Of a DNA stretch of 64,000 bases, positions 13,298 through 26,739 are shown in pieces. Each line of letters starts with the position of its first letter. Positions within the stretch are counted from its first letter, which is position 1. The position numbers were made by a program, and so were the translations under genes. This stretch comes from Epiperipatus broadwayi (lineage: Eukaryota; Onychophora; Udeonychophora; Euonychophora; Peripatidae): assembly GCA_028023455.1 (NCBI GenBank), contig JAQFVV010012434.1, forward strand, positions 7,871,157-7,935,156, written 5' to 3'. Under the pieces are notes generated by a model. It saw nothing but the letters and a program-made list of their open reading frames with translations. It searched no databases and was not told the DNA's origin.

Positions 13298-16200
13298 CAC
13301 TGATGACTTTTTCTAGCCTAAGATGTCTTAATTCAAACACTGCACCTATGTAATACCAGGATCCTAGTAAGTTAATAAAAAACAACACTTCAACCAGATG
13401 TAATGGATACCATAGTTAGTAGAAATAAGAAACTTATGATCATGATATACACTTATATCAGTCATTAAACCCATTCAAAGAAATAATAGATAAAGTTAAT
13501 GAGAGCTCTATATTAACTTTAACGATTACCTGAACTAATGGTATAAACTTTTAATAAATTAATAAGACAGATGAACTAAACTTATTCATGTAACAGAATA
13601 CCCAATTAAATTTGTAATTAAGAATATGTTATATATCAATTCTATGCAATGCTATATCTATATGTTAATGTTTAATAATATTCAATAGAGTAGTATTAAT
13701 AAATAATTATATATTTATACTATATACTTACTTGTTTATTAAATCTACATAATAATTTAAATTCAGCAATCTTCATTATTCATTATTTAGATTCCATCAT
13801 GTATGAATGCTAATACACATAATTAATTTACTGAATGTCTGTAAATAAAAATATGATAACAAAACATACTGTAATTGGAAAGAAGGGGTAAAAATGCATT
13901 CTTTATTAACCTTGTGATAGTGTGTTCAGCTAATATAGTCCACTGAACATGGACACCTGAGACAAATAAATTAAACCTGTCACAAGTTATAGTTCTCTTT
14001 TATATTGTATATAATAGTATTTGGAGTTAGAATGACCAGGAAATATAATCATGTTTTTTCTAATATTATTTATTAAATTAAAAAACAACAAGCAATTTGG
14101 TCATATCATAAATTTTAATCATTTATACTTGTATGGATAATATAAATGATTCAAAATGCCTTACATAACTGGAATCTGTATAATTTAAAAAAATAACAGA
14201 TGAAAAAGCTTCGGCCTTGTACAATGACATTCCAATGTGGGATTTTGACTTGGTGCAATGGTTCAAAGTGAGGCTATGAAAATAAAACTCATAACCTGAG
14301 ATAAGTCATAACTGTTTTTAAGTAGATAAATGCCATGAAATGTTTTTTTGTTGTTGTTTGTCAATTTAGAGAGTGTTTATTCAGTTGATGTGTTTTAACA
14401 GGGGGTTAAATAGTCAAATAGTTGATGAAATTAAGAATCAAGAGCAAACATGACATCAGAGAGAAGGAGGATTGGTGAATGTAATATTAATTGAAATAAT
14501 AAGCTAGAGAATTTTTTTTTTTTTTTTAAAATGTTTTTGACTTTTACCAGAAAATAAAGTCAATATGTTATTTATAATAAGTATCATATCAAGGTATATT
14601 AAAGCCACATTAATTGTCACAGGCAATCTTTTATCAAGCTAAGTCAAGCAATCAATTGACAGGCTTAGAAGGAAGATATTATAATAGAAACAATTGTAAC
14701 CAATTAGAGGATATATTTATTTATAGTGCAGTTCTCATTAATTATCAAGTAAAAAGTTGCTAGTTGTAATATGATAGGATTAAGATTAAAAAGGCCCTGA
14801 TAAAAAAATTGTCTTTGAAATGCAGTGATTGTTTATTCTTTCACAAGGATTTAATGTATATAGAAACTAGTCTTATTCAGTATGTGCATAGAAGTTATGT
14901 GTTGATAATTCTAGTTCATTTACGGAATAAAGGTGTTTTGCAAAATAAATATATAGAGAAAATGGTCTTAATTTCCATGCTAATGTAAGATTGCATTATG
15001 GCAGACTTGAGATGAATTATGCAATGATGAAATTAAAATCTATAAACAGAAAAATAGCATTTGTTAATAAACATATATAAAATTAAGGAGAACAAATCAC
15101 TTATACTATAGAAAAATAACACTCTGTATGTGTAGCAAAAACTGAAAATAGTATAGATACACTTATTCCTCGAGTTTTTAATATTTATAGACTTATCTTT
15201 GCCAACTTTGGTAAAAATTCAAAGTGAATCTAATATATTGGCTGGATCCAGATATGACATTAATAAAATACTAAACTTATAATCAATTATATAAATATAA
15301 AGATGAAGATATTTTTATTTCTAATAACATGTTTTAAAAATTAAACAGAAATCAATAATTATAAATATGAAAATATTTGAATACAAATGCAATATATATA
15401 TAAAAGATGGAATGAATGACTGAAGGGAATTTGAAATTTCGTCTGTGTTCAAATCTTTTCTAATTAAATATGAAAATAGTGTAGCTTAAAGTCTATGTAA
15501 TTAAAAGGAGAAATTTACTCCCTTTCAATTTATGAATCAATTTTAGAATAATATCTTAAATTTTAATGACTCCTTAGATCATTAAGTTACAGAAAAATAA
15601 TATATAAAAATTTATAAGAAATATAATATGAGTAAATGTGTTTTCATATTTGAAAATGCTGACTATCTTAAGCAATAATATTTGATTGAAATTATCAACA
15701 TTCTTTAAGACTCTTAAAGACTTATCTTTTCTTTTAATATCAGACCAAACATGTGTTTATTGTCTAAAATTGCAAAAATACTATAATAAGTTATGACATA
15801 AATGAAGCAATTTATCATCAAGTTTGTGTACCTCATTAAATATAATAAATAATAAAAATGATTTTTTTAAATTTTTATCTTCATATATAATATTTCTCAT
15901 CTTTTATTTTAATTTTTAAAAATATGTTTTACCCTCTATAAAAAGAATATGTAAATTGCTTTAATATTAAAATGCAATACAAAATCATAAAACTTATGTC
16001 ACAATGCTTTCTAAGGCTTTGTTATAGTTGTTATTATTGTTGTTTTAGATTATTGGATTTGTTTTTATAACTTATCATAACTATGAATATATGCATATAA
16101 ACTTACATTATAGTGATTTTCTATACTATAAATATTTACTCTGTACAGTGTATTAATCAACGCAATTGTGTAAATTATCAGATTAAATAGCAACAGAAGA

Positions 16201-17424
16201 ATAAAAAGAGTAAATTTATTTTTTCTTAGTAATTCTCTCATTTGTCCGAGCAGTTTGTTGGTAAGGAAAACATCTGTCATTTGTGACCAAATAAATTAGT
16301 ATAAAAAAGTTGAGAATTTAAATATTTTCTAATCTCATAAAATTAAATATATATATATACAGACACAGATGTATATACGTTAGCATACATAGTATAGTAA
16401 CTGCCATGACCTGGAGTTTAAATCTGAAAATAATTTAAAAATTATTTCAGACAACTGAGTGTTTCTACATGTAGCCTTCTAGTTGTTTATTATAAATAAG
16501 TGCTCCATCAATGGAGAAGTTGGGGAACAGAAAAGAATAACCCTAAGTTGTCTTTTTTAAAAATTTTCTTCTGTGAAGGAATCTAGAGAGATATTTATCT
16601 TAAAATAAATAACTATTTTACGTTTTATTTATTTATACAAAGAGGTAAAACAATCTTTAATTAGTCCCATTTTAAGAGCCTCTCAGAAAAGAATAGCGAA
16701 GAAGAATGTTTAAAAAAATGTAGATTCTGTATTTTGATATATGCATATATTATTTAGGAATTGATTTTCAATATCGATTATGCGATTTACAAATAATTTT
16801 TAAAAATTAAATAAACACGAGTTGGTTGCGTTATTAAGTGAAATTTAATCTTCCAGATGTTCAATCCAGGAAATGATATAGGAAATGTCAAGATAGATCG
16901 TTTCAGTAATCAAGTAAAATTTAATATTAAATAATCATACCGTCAATCTAAATTTAATTATTTTAATAATTAATGATAATCCATGAATATATTTTTAATT
17001 CATAGTTGTATAAACAAATATAATAAACATGCTTTTATTATTAGAATGTTTATTTCTGCTGCTGTTTTGATTCTATTTCAATTTCAGTTGTGAATGTAAA
17101 CTGATAAATGAAATAAATTATAAGTTCAACATTCATCGACATATAAATTTACTCGCAGATGGTCTGATTTAAAAAAAAGTATAAAAATGTGACTACTGTT
17201 AAAAGTAATGCAAATACTATTATATTTAAAGTAAATTTAATATTATTCATTTTATAAATATGCTCACACATAAATTCACATACACATATTTATATTGAAG
17301 TTATATTTACTTATAATATACCTATATTTAAATGCTAAAATAAATGATTAAGATGTACCAAGCTATGATAAAACTAGTACTGATGATGACCAAGAACTAT
17401 CCATTGTAATATCTTGTTGCATAG
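13298..17424. other. Long AT-rich stretch without a recognised gene
   Basis: About 4 kb with poly-T at 14513-14528 and many short hydrophobic or Lys/Asn-rich chance frames. No conserved protein motif, RNA gene or well-formed mobile element is seen. Confidence 0.55.
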
Positions 17425-17993
17425 TTAATAGGAAATACATTTCAAAATTTAAAGCAAATTAAAGTCTATTATGCGAACTTTTCTGCTTTAAATAGAAATA
17501 TTAAAATTAACTTGAACTCCATAAGCACCAACTGGTTCCTTTGCTATAGACGTGGAATTAACCGAATTGATCCTATCTGTCCCCTCTGTCAGATACAGGA
17601 TGAATCTTTCGATCACCTGATGCATGTGTGTCCTGGACTCTGGAAAGCCAGGAAAGTAATAATAAATAACCTTAAAGAAAATTACTACCTTGTCACCTCA
17701 CTACAAGATAGTATAAAATCTAGGTCGATACCAATCATAAGGCTTTCATTATTCCTTATTTACGCCCTCTGGACCACCCGCTGTAAGAAAGTGTTTAATT
17801 CAGCACAAATTCAGGAGGATGACTTTATAATAAAAAAACATTAGGATTAAACACCAGGATAAGTTATTAGCTCCTAACATCAGATTTACCCAGACATGGA
17901 ATCAGTTTACGCTGACGGAATGATGCCTTGTAATATATAGTGTATAATTATTATTTCAAAGTACATAGTGTATAATTATTATTTCAAAGTACA
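17425..17993 (+). pseudogene. LINE ORF2 C-terminal fragment with zinc-knuckle, plus 3' tail
   Basis: The frame is open from just after a stop at 17422-17424 to a stop at 17842-17844, about 139 codons, with no true start. It encodes an RVT-zinc-binding-like pattern: Ser-Ile-Ser-Thr-Asn-Trp, then CPLCQ near 17580, then SFDHLMHVCP near 17610-17635. This is the Cys-Cys-His-Cys arrangement found just after the reverse transcriptase in many non-LTR retrotransposons. Downstream, a 28-bp unit (17938-17965) is repeated exactly at 17966-17993, as LINE 3' ends often are. The upstream reverse transcriptase is absent, so this is a 5'-truncated copy. Confidence 0.65.
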
Positions 17994-19171
17994 GACACTT
18001 GTGACATTCATTCAGTAAATGATAAATTGGATACAGAATTCTAGTGATACTGAACAATAGTTTTTAACGATGTAAAGATGTTACCATCTTCCTTTAGTGA
18101 AGACCATGAACATAGTTTATATCTTATTTATTTGCATGATTATTAGTATATCTTTCATTTATCCTAATGTATGGCATAGATGTTATACACATTTTATATC
18201 TAATGATTAACATTAGTACCTTTTATCCCTATTTACACATTGTATCATTATACTTACTTAATAAATTATTGAGAATAAATAGAAATATAGATTGGGAAAG
18301 GATAAGTAAAGAGCAGCAAAAACAAAATAATTTTGTGCTACTGATTATTTAAAAGTCTTCTTTCTGCCACAGATTTTCTAGAAAAATAAATTTGCAATGT
18401 TGCACTTGTTAAATGATTGTGTGAACATTATCAAGAGTTGAAGTGATGTTCTTAAGTAAGAATTATGCACATAGCATTCAATTGATCTGAGATTTTTTTT
18501 ATTTCCTAGAGTCACATTCAACCAAAAACCTTTATTTCTTAACAACTTACTACTAGACTAAAACAAGCATGATAATGTAGCATTAAAATTATATTTAAAA
18601 AATAAAAGTCTCATTATCATCATATTTGTTGTAAATCATTAGTAGAATTTTTTTCAATATAAAAAAAAGCAAATACATATATATTCATATAATAACTACA
18701 CATTAAGGATTCTTATTTAAAATATTTTGCTTTAAGGGTTTCAAGCGTCAAGAGCACCCACAGCAAATGCATTTAATAATACTTCATAGCATGATGCATG
18801 TACCAATCTGCAATATTTTTGCATTTGTATTATGTTTCAGCTCTGGAATGTGAAAGCCTCATAGAAGTTCCCAAAAGAAATGATGACATCAACCATTTTG
18901 TACAGGTTTCTGAGCCTCATTAATGACATCAATATCAGGGCAAAGATTACTGCAAAAATCTGGAATAATCTGCTTAATCCTAACAAAGCCATAGTCAGGT
19001 TTGATGTCTTGTGCACATGGATCAGTATGGTATTGTCTCTATGAGTTACTGTAGAGAGAAACAGTCAGAAATGACAGAGTGCATGAGGTAGTGACTAATT
19101 TGCAAAAGCACATTATCTACACCTCTTATCATGGCTATTAAATCTGTATTTGTCATTCAAAAGGATACAAT
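17994..19171. other. No confirmed gene; slightly GC-richer at 18730-19170
   Basis: The second half has higher GC and may be part of the degenerate LINE on the minus strand next to it, but its frames are broken and I could not align them to a domain. Confidence 0.4.
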
Positions 19172-19390
19172 CTAGTCATATCCTATGAATGAATCACCAA
19201 TTACAGAACCTAGTGAAGTATCCTCAGTGCATAAAATGGTTTGATAGAGCAAGTTTATTTGTGACTTCAAACACCTTACCTTAGTAGCCAACAGAAGTTT
19301 CTTGTAATATATCTGTAAAGTGGACTGCAATTTCTCTTTGGTATTTCTTGAATAAAGGACTGTATTATCCAATTTTATGACTAGTCTGTT
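19172..19390 (-). pseudogene. Degenerate reverse-transcriptase fragment of a LINE
   Basis: The minus-strand frame contains DNTVLYSRNTKEKLQSTLQ, which resembles the catalytic (Y)ADDTVLYS block and following helix of LINE reverse transcriptases. After it come a Leu/Lys-rich stretch and a LLYQT piece like the family's K.LYQP. The second catalytic Asp of the ADD box is replaced by Asn, and the residues before the first Asp are unlike Tyr-Ala. It is therefore a dead relic. It may or may not belong to the same LINE as 17425-17993, which lies on the opposite strand. Confidence 0.5.
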
Positions 19391-20826
19391 GGAAAAGGCA
19401 ATGAAAAAAAAATGAAATTATTGTAAACAAATATTATTTTCTATAACATCATTTAGAAAAGTTAAGGATGCTGGTTGTCATATATGCTAAAAATTTAAAG
19501 GACCTCTTGATGTTTATTGTACAATTCTAAATACTATTAAAATAAACTAAATTATAAAGATAATAAAAATAGTAAATGATAGGCAATGCTGTTGAATATT
19601 TATTTGAATCCACTTTTAAAATTAAATTTAACATAGTAATTATTTATATGTAAGAAAATTGTAGAATTAAATTTGGACACTCCATATGTTTTTGGTAAAA
19701 ATAATTTTGCATTCAAAGAAAGTCTTCCCATTTGTTTGATAAGACATGTGTTATATGTAGATCTTATACTTGACTCAATAATAATATACAAAAACTTTAT
19801 CTTGCACAAAAAAATTAAGAAATACATTGTTGAAACTAATAAGAAGAGGATCAGAATTGAAACATATTAATGAGTGAACAAATCAGTGTTGCTAACAATA
19901 GTGAAAGAATTAAATGGATAAAATGTAGCTAGAATGACCATGTTATTATATAGATGATAATAGATGGGTACTTAGGGTCTTAAACTAAATACTAAAAAAT
20001 TCTAAATGATTTGGAAAAAGGCCATGTGTGAAGTGAATGAATGAAATAAAAAAATCTATTGGAATTATATGGAAAATTGACTCAATTGATCAAAGAAACT
20101 TCATTCAACAGCAAATTAATAAAGTTGAAAATGATGTATAAAAAATTAAAGAATATCATATATCAGTTGATCATGATGAGTACAAATTCACAGGATTAGA
20201 AGTAAAAACTAATTGTATAAATTCTTATAAAAAATTATAATGCTTAAAGTTTATAAACACATTGCAATTCATCTTCCTAAAAACATTTTCAGTAGAAGGC
20301 CATAGACAGTTGTATCTAATTGCTTTCATTTCTTTCAATTCATAGAAATTCTCAAATACTGCTATTATTATTAATAGTAAAGCAATAACGAAATGATGTC
20401 AAAACCCATTTTCTTATATTAGCTGTTATCAGAGGGTCAACCAATCATCTGTGGAAAAACCTTAAAACTAGTGTTCATATGATCTTTTTTTTTATTTTTT
20501 GGCCAATTAATTTAATAAAATTACTATTACTGGATAAGAGGAAAGGTAGTATACTTGTTCTCCATATGATAAAGTTGTTGAGTTTCTTCATATTTTTTTA
20601 AAATTCAACAGACCATTCTAGAATTTCAACTGGCTATTTCTCTAATGTATTTAATCCATTATCTAATATGTAATGTAAAAAGCTATGAAACTGACCTTGG
20701 ATTAAAACCATATTTATATTCTCTAATTTTAACAACAGATAGTCTTTATAAAAAAAATTATGATATCTTGATATTGGAACCAAATCTTTATGAAAGAAAA
20801 AACTGCCCTACATTAATATATATTGT
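19391..20826. other. AT-rich DNA without a recognised gene
   Basis: Short chance frames on both strands. Nothing is supported. Confidence 0.55.
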
Positions 20827-20857
20827 AATTGGTTGAGTTACATGCACACAGTAACAT

Positions 20858-21645
20858 AGTTGTATATATCATCATCATCATCAACCATTATCAACCCACT
20901 GCAGGATGAAGGTCTCTCAAAGTTTTATCCATTGTCTCCGATCTTTAGCTTCTCTTCTCCATATCACCCCTGCACACTTTCTTATTTCATCCATCCATCT
21001 CACATGTGGTCTCTTTCTGTGTCTTTTATAATCTCTTGGAATCCAGTTTAAAATTTCAATTGCCCATTTATTATCATCTCATTTAGCATTATGTCCAGCC
21101 CAACTCCACTTCAATCTTTTAATTTTTTCAATGAGGTCAGTAACACCTGTTTGTTCTCTTAACCATACATTGTGTTTTCTATCTCTTCTTGTTATTCCAA
21201 CATACATCTCTCCATACTTCTTTGAGTGGCCTGAAGTCTCTGTATTGCTCTTCTATTAAGTGTCCAAGTGTCAGATCCATAAGTAAGAACTGGTAAAACA
21301 CATTTGTTAAAAACCTTACATTTCAAATACATAGGCATATTTCCTTTTAGTATCAAGTTATTTCTATCAAAACCACTCCAACCAAGTTTAATTCTATGAT
21401 TAATTCCCTCCATTATGTTTCTATCTGTATTAATAATCTGACCAAGGTATTTGTAACTGTTAACTTCTTCCAATTCATCATAATCAATCTTTATTTTCAT
21501 ATTTTGAGCAAATCGATTAAACATTACTTTAGTCTTTTTAACATTTATCTTTAGTCCTACTTTCCTACTTTCATTTGATAACTCCTGCAACATTTCCTGC
21601 AGCTCTGAAGCATTATTTGCATATATATTATATATATATATAAAG
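20858..21645 (-). pseudogene. 5'-truncated RTE-like LINE, C-terminal part of ORF2, inserted in repeat copy A
   Basis: The minus-strand frame 21593-21192 (134 codons, extendable a little upstream to about 21625) carries the post-catalytic thumb region of an endonuclease-reverse transcriptase. Visible are VGLKINVKKTKVMFN, then SYKYLGQIINTD, then VLPVLTYGSDTWTLN, then QRSMERCMLE. A single-base deletion at about 21193 shifts the frame. The protein then continues as RRDRKHNVWLREQTGVTDL, with GH near 21090, an in-frame TGA, and WIPRDYKR and RPHVRWMDEI near 21000. The 3' end reads GATGATGATGATGA-like repeats, typical of this LINE class. Comparison with 26770-26785 shows the empty site. Confidence 0.85.
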
Positions 21646-22054
21646 TAAAGGAAACATAGAAATAAACAGACAAAAAATTATAGTAGATATTTTCCACATT
21701 TTTCTGGATTAAGTAAAAGATTAAATATATATATAATTTAAAATAGAAACTTATTACAAATTAAACAGTTAAAAAGGTCTTACAAATATAATTTGTAATT
21801 CTGATTTTGAATTTAAAAATAAGCATGGTTTATTTTTGAAGTCTTTTAAACAATTCTCTATATAAGTAAAAATATGAAGATCACACCTTTGGTAAAATTT
21901 CAAAGTTGCTTTTGGAAGGATGGAAAAAACTCTGTTTCAATTTAAGGTGTTTTTATCACCTCAGATGACTTATAAAAAGTGCTGATAAAAATATCAGTTC
22001 AGTCTGGTTTATATTTTTGAGAAGCAGTTGTCTAATAGCTAGCTGAAAAGTTGG

Positions 22055-22533
22055 ATAAAATATTTTGTGACATAGTTGGCTGCAATAGTTTGTAGCTGTA
22101 GCAGAATAGTTAGCTGCAATTCTGGTTTCCAGAATTAGACAGAACTACCATGAGGATGTAATAATGCAAGGAAACAGCTGCTCTACAGTTCAATGGTCAA
22201 GTTTGAATTCACATGGAATAAAATGACTCACTTCCTTATGTTGATATTTATAGCTACAAATGTGTTCTAAGAAAACAGCTTGCTGGCCTGAAGCTAAATA
22301 TTTTGTGAAACAGTTAGCTGCAGTAGTTGGTAGCTGTTGAAGAATAGTGAGCTGATATGCTGGCTTCCAGAATTATACAGAGCTATCACAAGGATATAAG
22401 AATGCAAGGAAGCAGCTGCTCTATAGTTCAATGGTTGAGTTTGAATTCATGTGGAGGAAATGACTGACTTCTTTGTGTTGTTATTTGTAGCTACAAATGT
22501 GTTCTGAGAAAATAGCTTGCTGGCCTGAAGCTT
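22055..22533. repeat. 238-bp tandem duplication inside repeat copy A
   Basis: AATATTTTGTGA at 22059 recurs at 22297, and the next roughly 235 bases match closely through GCTTGCTGGCCTGAAGCT. The same block is present once in copy B (about 27215-27450), so the duplication happened in copy A. Each unit contains AGTTTGAATTCA, loosely like a Pol III B box, but no convincing A box. Confidence 0.8.
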
Positions 22534-23221
22534 ACTAAATCCTAGTCTTAGTGAAACCAACTGCAGAATAACCCTTACCTGGACCAAAAACTAAGCTTAC
22601 CAGAGAATTTCATAAATTGCTAAAGAAGTAACTATATGCATGCTGATGTATCTATATGCAGAGAAACACAGATAAATGTATAATATAGCTGGTGAGTTAG
22701 TTTAAAATCCTTAAAATGACTTAAAATTATAACTTAATAACTTGAAGTAAAACAAATCAATAATTTGCTTAATTTAAACATCTAAAAGAAAGGAGCAGTT
22801 CACACATGATTTTATATATATATATTATTGAAGAAATTGTTTTCAGTAGTTTCCTTAAAAAAAGACATTTTAAAAATACCTGTGAACAAATTTTCTGGAA
22901 TTAACAATCTAGAAGATTTAATTCATTGACTTTATATTTTTAAAAGAAAAAAAAAGTTGATACTACTTTTTTTAAAAGAAAAAGGAAGAAAAAAGAACTT
23001 TATAAACATTTTTAAAAAAAAAAAAAAAAAGCTGTAAGCTATTATGTTTATAATTAATTTACATCACCTATAATTTTATTTATACCCATTATATGTATGC
23101 ATTTATATGAAGAATATACATTTTAATAATATTATTGTAACAAAGTAATCTTGTATTATTGTAGGAAAATTTAAATAATGTTCAGAAATTACATGTACAC
23201 ACATGTATGTGTGTGTATATT

Positions 23222-24820
23222 GAACCAGATCCATTTAATAGAAGTTTTTTAATTGTGTTACAACCATATTTAACATTTTTTTTTATACTTTTAATATTAT
23301 GTAAATGGACCAGCCCTTCAGACAGAGGGAAGAATACCACTGATAGCAGGGCCATCCAGTGAATTATATCCATGGTCATATTGAGCTATGCAAAGAATAA
23401 CTCAATTACATTTCCAGATCATGGCCCACCTACCTGATAGATTCAAACCTCTATCATCAAAAGCATTTTATTTGTTTTAAGGATCAACTTCCAGTGCCAT
23501 ACAATCATAAGTTATATAATCAGCATACTTTGGGCAACAGAATCACAATCCAGCACTTGAAATATCCCATGACTAGCTTACACTCTGTCTTAGGGTCCAG
23601 CATATTTACTTAACACATAACTCTACATTAATTTACTGGTAACACAAAGACAAGAGAGAAAGAGGAAATTGACAAATAATATTTAAAGCAAACATTAATA
23701 TTTAATTATTTACTTACACATATATTTAATACAAAATAAAATAATAAATTTTTACATAAGAAAAATTTAAATGATTAATTTAGGCTATAATTATAATAGT
23801 CTATTAATTAAAGTTCATTTCATTTAAAATTAAGTGTATACAGCCATTCAAAAGTATATTACCCAGGTTTTATTTGTGCATATTGTCCAATGGTTTTGCT
23901 TTCCAACTGATTGACCTTTTGTTCCTCCATCGATGGCTTCATAGCTTTCATTTCAGGTTTATATTTAATAATGAGAGAGGGTATGTGGCAGGTTTTACTT
24001 CATAATCTCAGCATTGATTCCAGGTGCTGATTCAGTAGAATAGTTGATGGCTGAGGGCTTAAAGCACAAAGCCCTCTCAGACACTTCTATGGCTTATGTG
24101 GCCTCTCTGTTAATGTTAATCACAGCAGTAACTGACTGGCTTATTACTGTATTTACAATTTCCAAATATTCTGCATTCTTTAAAAAGAATCTGAACTCCA
24201 GATTAATAACAAATTGATGACTGGAATAACTTGATCACAAAATACAAGCCAGACTGTATATCCCACACCAGTCTGAAGAACAATAACCAAGATGTAACTT
24301 TTATATCTTAACTCTCTCATTGTTTTATCTTATCTTGATATGAAACTATCTTTTAATTAAATTTGTATTTTTTTAATTAATTGATTTTTACATTTGCCTT
24401 AATCTTAATCCATTCAGATTCATCTAAATGACCTTGATAATATAGTTTAGTTTTTTTTAATTAATACAATTTAATCAGTAATCTTATAAAACAATTAATT
24501 ACATTTTTCAAAGTTTTACAAACATTTTATATTTAGAGACTAAATTTTAGTCCAATTTCACATTGGCTTATTTTATACATTGTAAAAGTTTTCTTTACAA
24601 AGGTAGATAGAAAAAAGTTTTAACTTTTCTTTAATTCTATTATACATTTCTCCCCTCTTCTGCTAAGAAGGTTTATCATAAAAAAATATGACTCAGTATT
24701 TTTACTTTTTAAATTTCTATTTTAAAAAAAAAATTTTAAGCTACTTATAATTTATTTTTAGCTTAATTTTTTAATAAAAATTATGGATATGTAGCACTGT
24801 TCATTAATGGTACAATATAT
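23222..24820. other. 1.6 kb present in copy A and absent from copy B
   Basis: Flanking sequence resumes the alignment with copy B at 28120/28122. The segment has no recognised protein. It has patches of normal GC (23400-23620 and 23880-24150) and could be an insertion in A or the remnant of a deletion in B. Confidence 0.55.
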
Positions 24821-25804
24821 ATTATTGAGTGTCAAATAAAACTTATATGTAAATTTTAATCATTTTCTGACAATTCAATCATATGCATTGTAAACTAATG
24901 TATCACACATCTGTTCAAATTACATATATGTGAACCCATTAACAAGTAATGTAAAATCAATGAAATAATTTGAATTTTGTATAGTACTCAAAATCAGAAG
25001 GTGTAATTGATATGTATAGCCATATTTTAAAGACCCTAATATCATTTGGTCACATAACATAATGAACTTGTATTCTTCTGAACTATATTCATGTGTAGTG
25101 ACTGATATATAAATGAGGATATATATTAAGTGCTTAAAGTATATCTAATGATAATAAATCAATCATCATCCTGGTTGGCATATAATATTATATTTTTAAA
25201 GCTTATAAACTACATTTTATTTAGTTTAATCTATTAGAAATTAAGTTTATGGATGGCCAATACACTAATGGTACTAAATGGCCTGAGTATTGATGAGGAT
25301 CAGGATGTTTTAAAATCCCAAAATTATAGTTTTGATTTTTTCTAGTTATATATTCTTAAGGATGAGCACTTAGTTGGTGCATCTAAATTATGTTTAAATA
25401 ATTGCCCAAGATGGCAAAGACTAAATAGTTTGCTTCGTATACAGAACACCCATTTTAAATCCAGTCACAAGATTGACTGTGGACTGTAGTTTGATTAATG
25501 GCTCATTCATGGATTATTATTTCTTTTGATTATTACTTATACTTACATTACTTATTGATAATGCTGATGAATTTAATTAATTATACTTTATATTTGCTCT
25601 GAAAAGTAACTGATCTTTAGCTATACTGATCTCTCAGAGATCCATCAATCTCATGTTCTTCTTTAATATAAAATTGCTAATATATATTTTTTGATATTGA
25701 ACATTACTATCATTACTTTATATACATATTTTAATATTTTAAATTTTGCATTTACTGGTGATGTTGATGACTTTCCATTATCCCAAGTATGATCTGCCCA
25801 TTTT

Positions 25805-25950
25805 GATACCACCATCCTGTTACAAATGGCTACTTAACTGAGGGCCAATGATGATCATATACTATGGCCATCATTATAAATGGCTTCCCAACTTAGAGAT
25901 GATGATGACCACATACTGGTGATCATCATTACAAAATTAGCACTCAACTT
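25805..25950. repeat. Minisatellite, about 54-bp unit, 3 copies
   Basis: TACAAATGGCT.C..AACT starts at 25821, recurs as TATAAATGGC at 25875 and more loosely as TACAAAATTAGC at 25930. Each is followed by GATGATGATCA-type words. One related unit is visible near 29115-29140 behind copy B. Confidence 0.6.
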
Positions 25951-26335
25951 GATCACGCACACAATTGAGAAAAAAAGTATGTTTTTATGCAGAATTAATT
26001 TTAAAAGTTACTGTGAAATAGGTGACAAGAGTATTGATGATGATTGTAAATTATAAAATAGTAGTTTTCATGTATGTTTAAAGAAGTTCATGTTTAGAGT
26101 TAAATAGAAAATCCATAATTTTGGGGATTGGATTTGGTATTTGATTGTTAGTGTTTAGCTGAATTTGTTTTGATGGTGGGTGGAGATCTGTCATTGGCTT
26201 GAGGATGCAATGTTTTCATGCAATTCCCTGAGGTGTGCTAGCTCAGCTATTTGCCCCAATCCATTTTTTGTATTTTATATTGTTAATCACAGAACAGTTA
26301 ATATAGTCCTCCCATGATTACAGCCTTTAAGTCTC

Positions 26336-26425
26336 AAAAGAAAAAGAGCAAGGCATAGCTTATGTTTCCCAGACCATAAAGCTCAAAGAAGCAGAGCATA
26401 GTTTTGTATTTTCCAGCCCATCCAT
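26336..26425. repeat. Imperfect 44-bp tandem duplication
   Basis: GCAAGGCATAGCTTATGTTT and CCAGACCAT near 26348-26378 are followed by GCAGAGCATAGTTTTGTATT and CCAGCCCAT near 26391-26422. No function is apparent. Confidence 0.5.
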
Positions 26426-26739
26426 GGGAGTAGGACTTGCAAAGATTTTTGCATCTTCCTTATCAATGTTTGTAGTAGCTTATAGCATCTCAATTGAGGT
26501 AGTCCTCTTGGTGCTCATGGTGTATTGTGCACTTATAGTCCAATGTCTGAATTCTTTATCTATCTCAAAATTGCAGATCACTATTCATTCAGTTAACTAT
26601 CAGATGTCTGTCAGATCTCTAAAAAAATTGATGAGTACATAGTTTGAGATATGAACCCTCTTTGATAATACATGTATATTAGGGAAAATTTTGTTTGATA
26701 GATGTTCCATTTCTATTTTCCTTTTTCCTCAACATGGTA

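Larger units (their letters stand above)
20827..25720. repeat. Large diverged repeat, copy A (interrupted)
   Basis: Blocks here align in order and orientation with copy B at 26740-29010: 20827-20857 with 26745-26780, 21646-23220 with 26785-28120, and 24820-25720 with 28122-29010. Between them copy A holds a LINE fragment (20858-21645) and about 1.6 kb (23222-24820) that copy B lacks. It also holds a 238-bp tandem duplication at 22055-22533. Copy A breaks, with an in-frame TAG near 25342, the short frame that stays open in copy B at 28610-28843. Family unknown. Confidence 0.7.

Noticed and set aside
20860-21051. 63-aa plus-strand frame rich in Ser
   Set aside because: It is the antisense shadow of the LINE 3' end; the coding sense is the minus strand.
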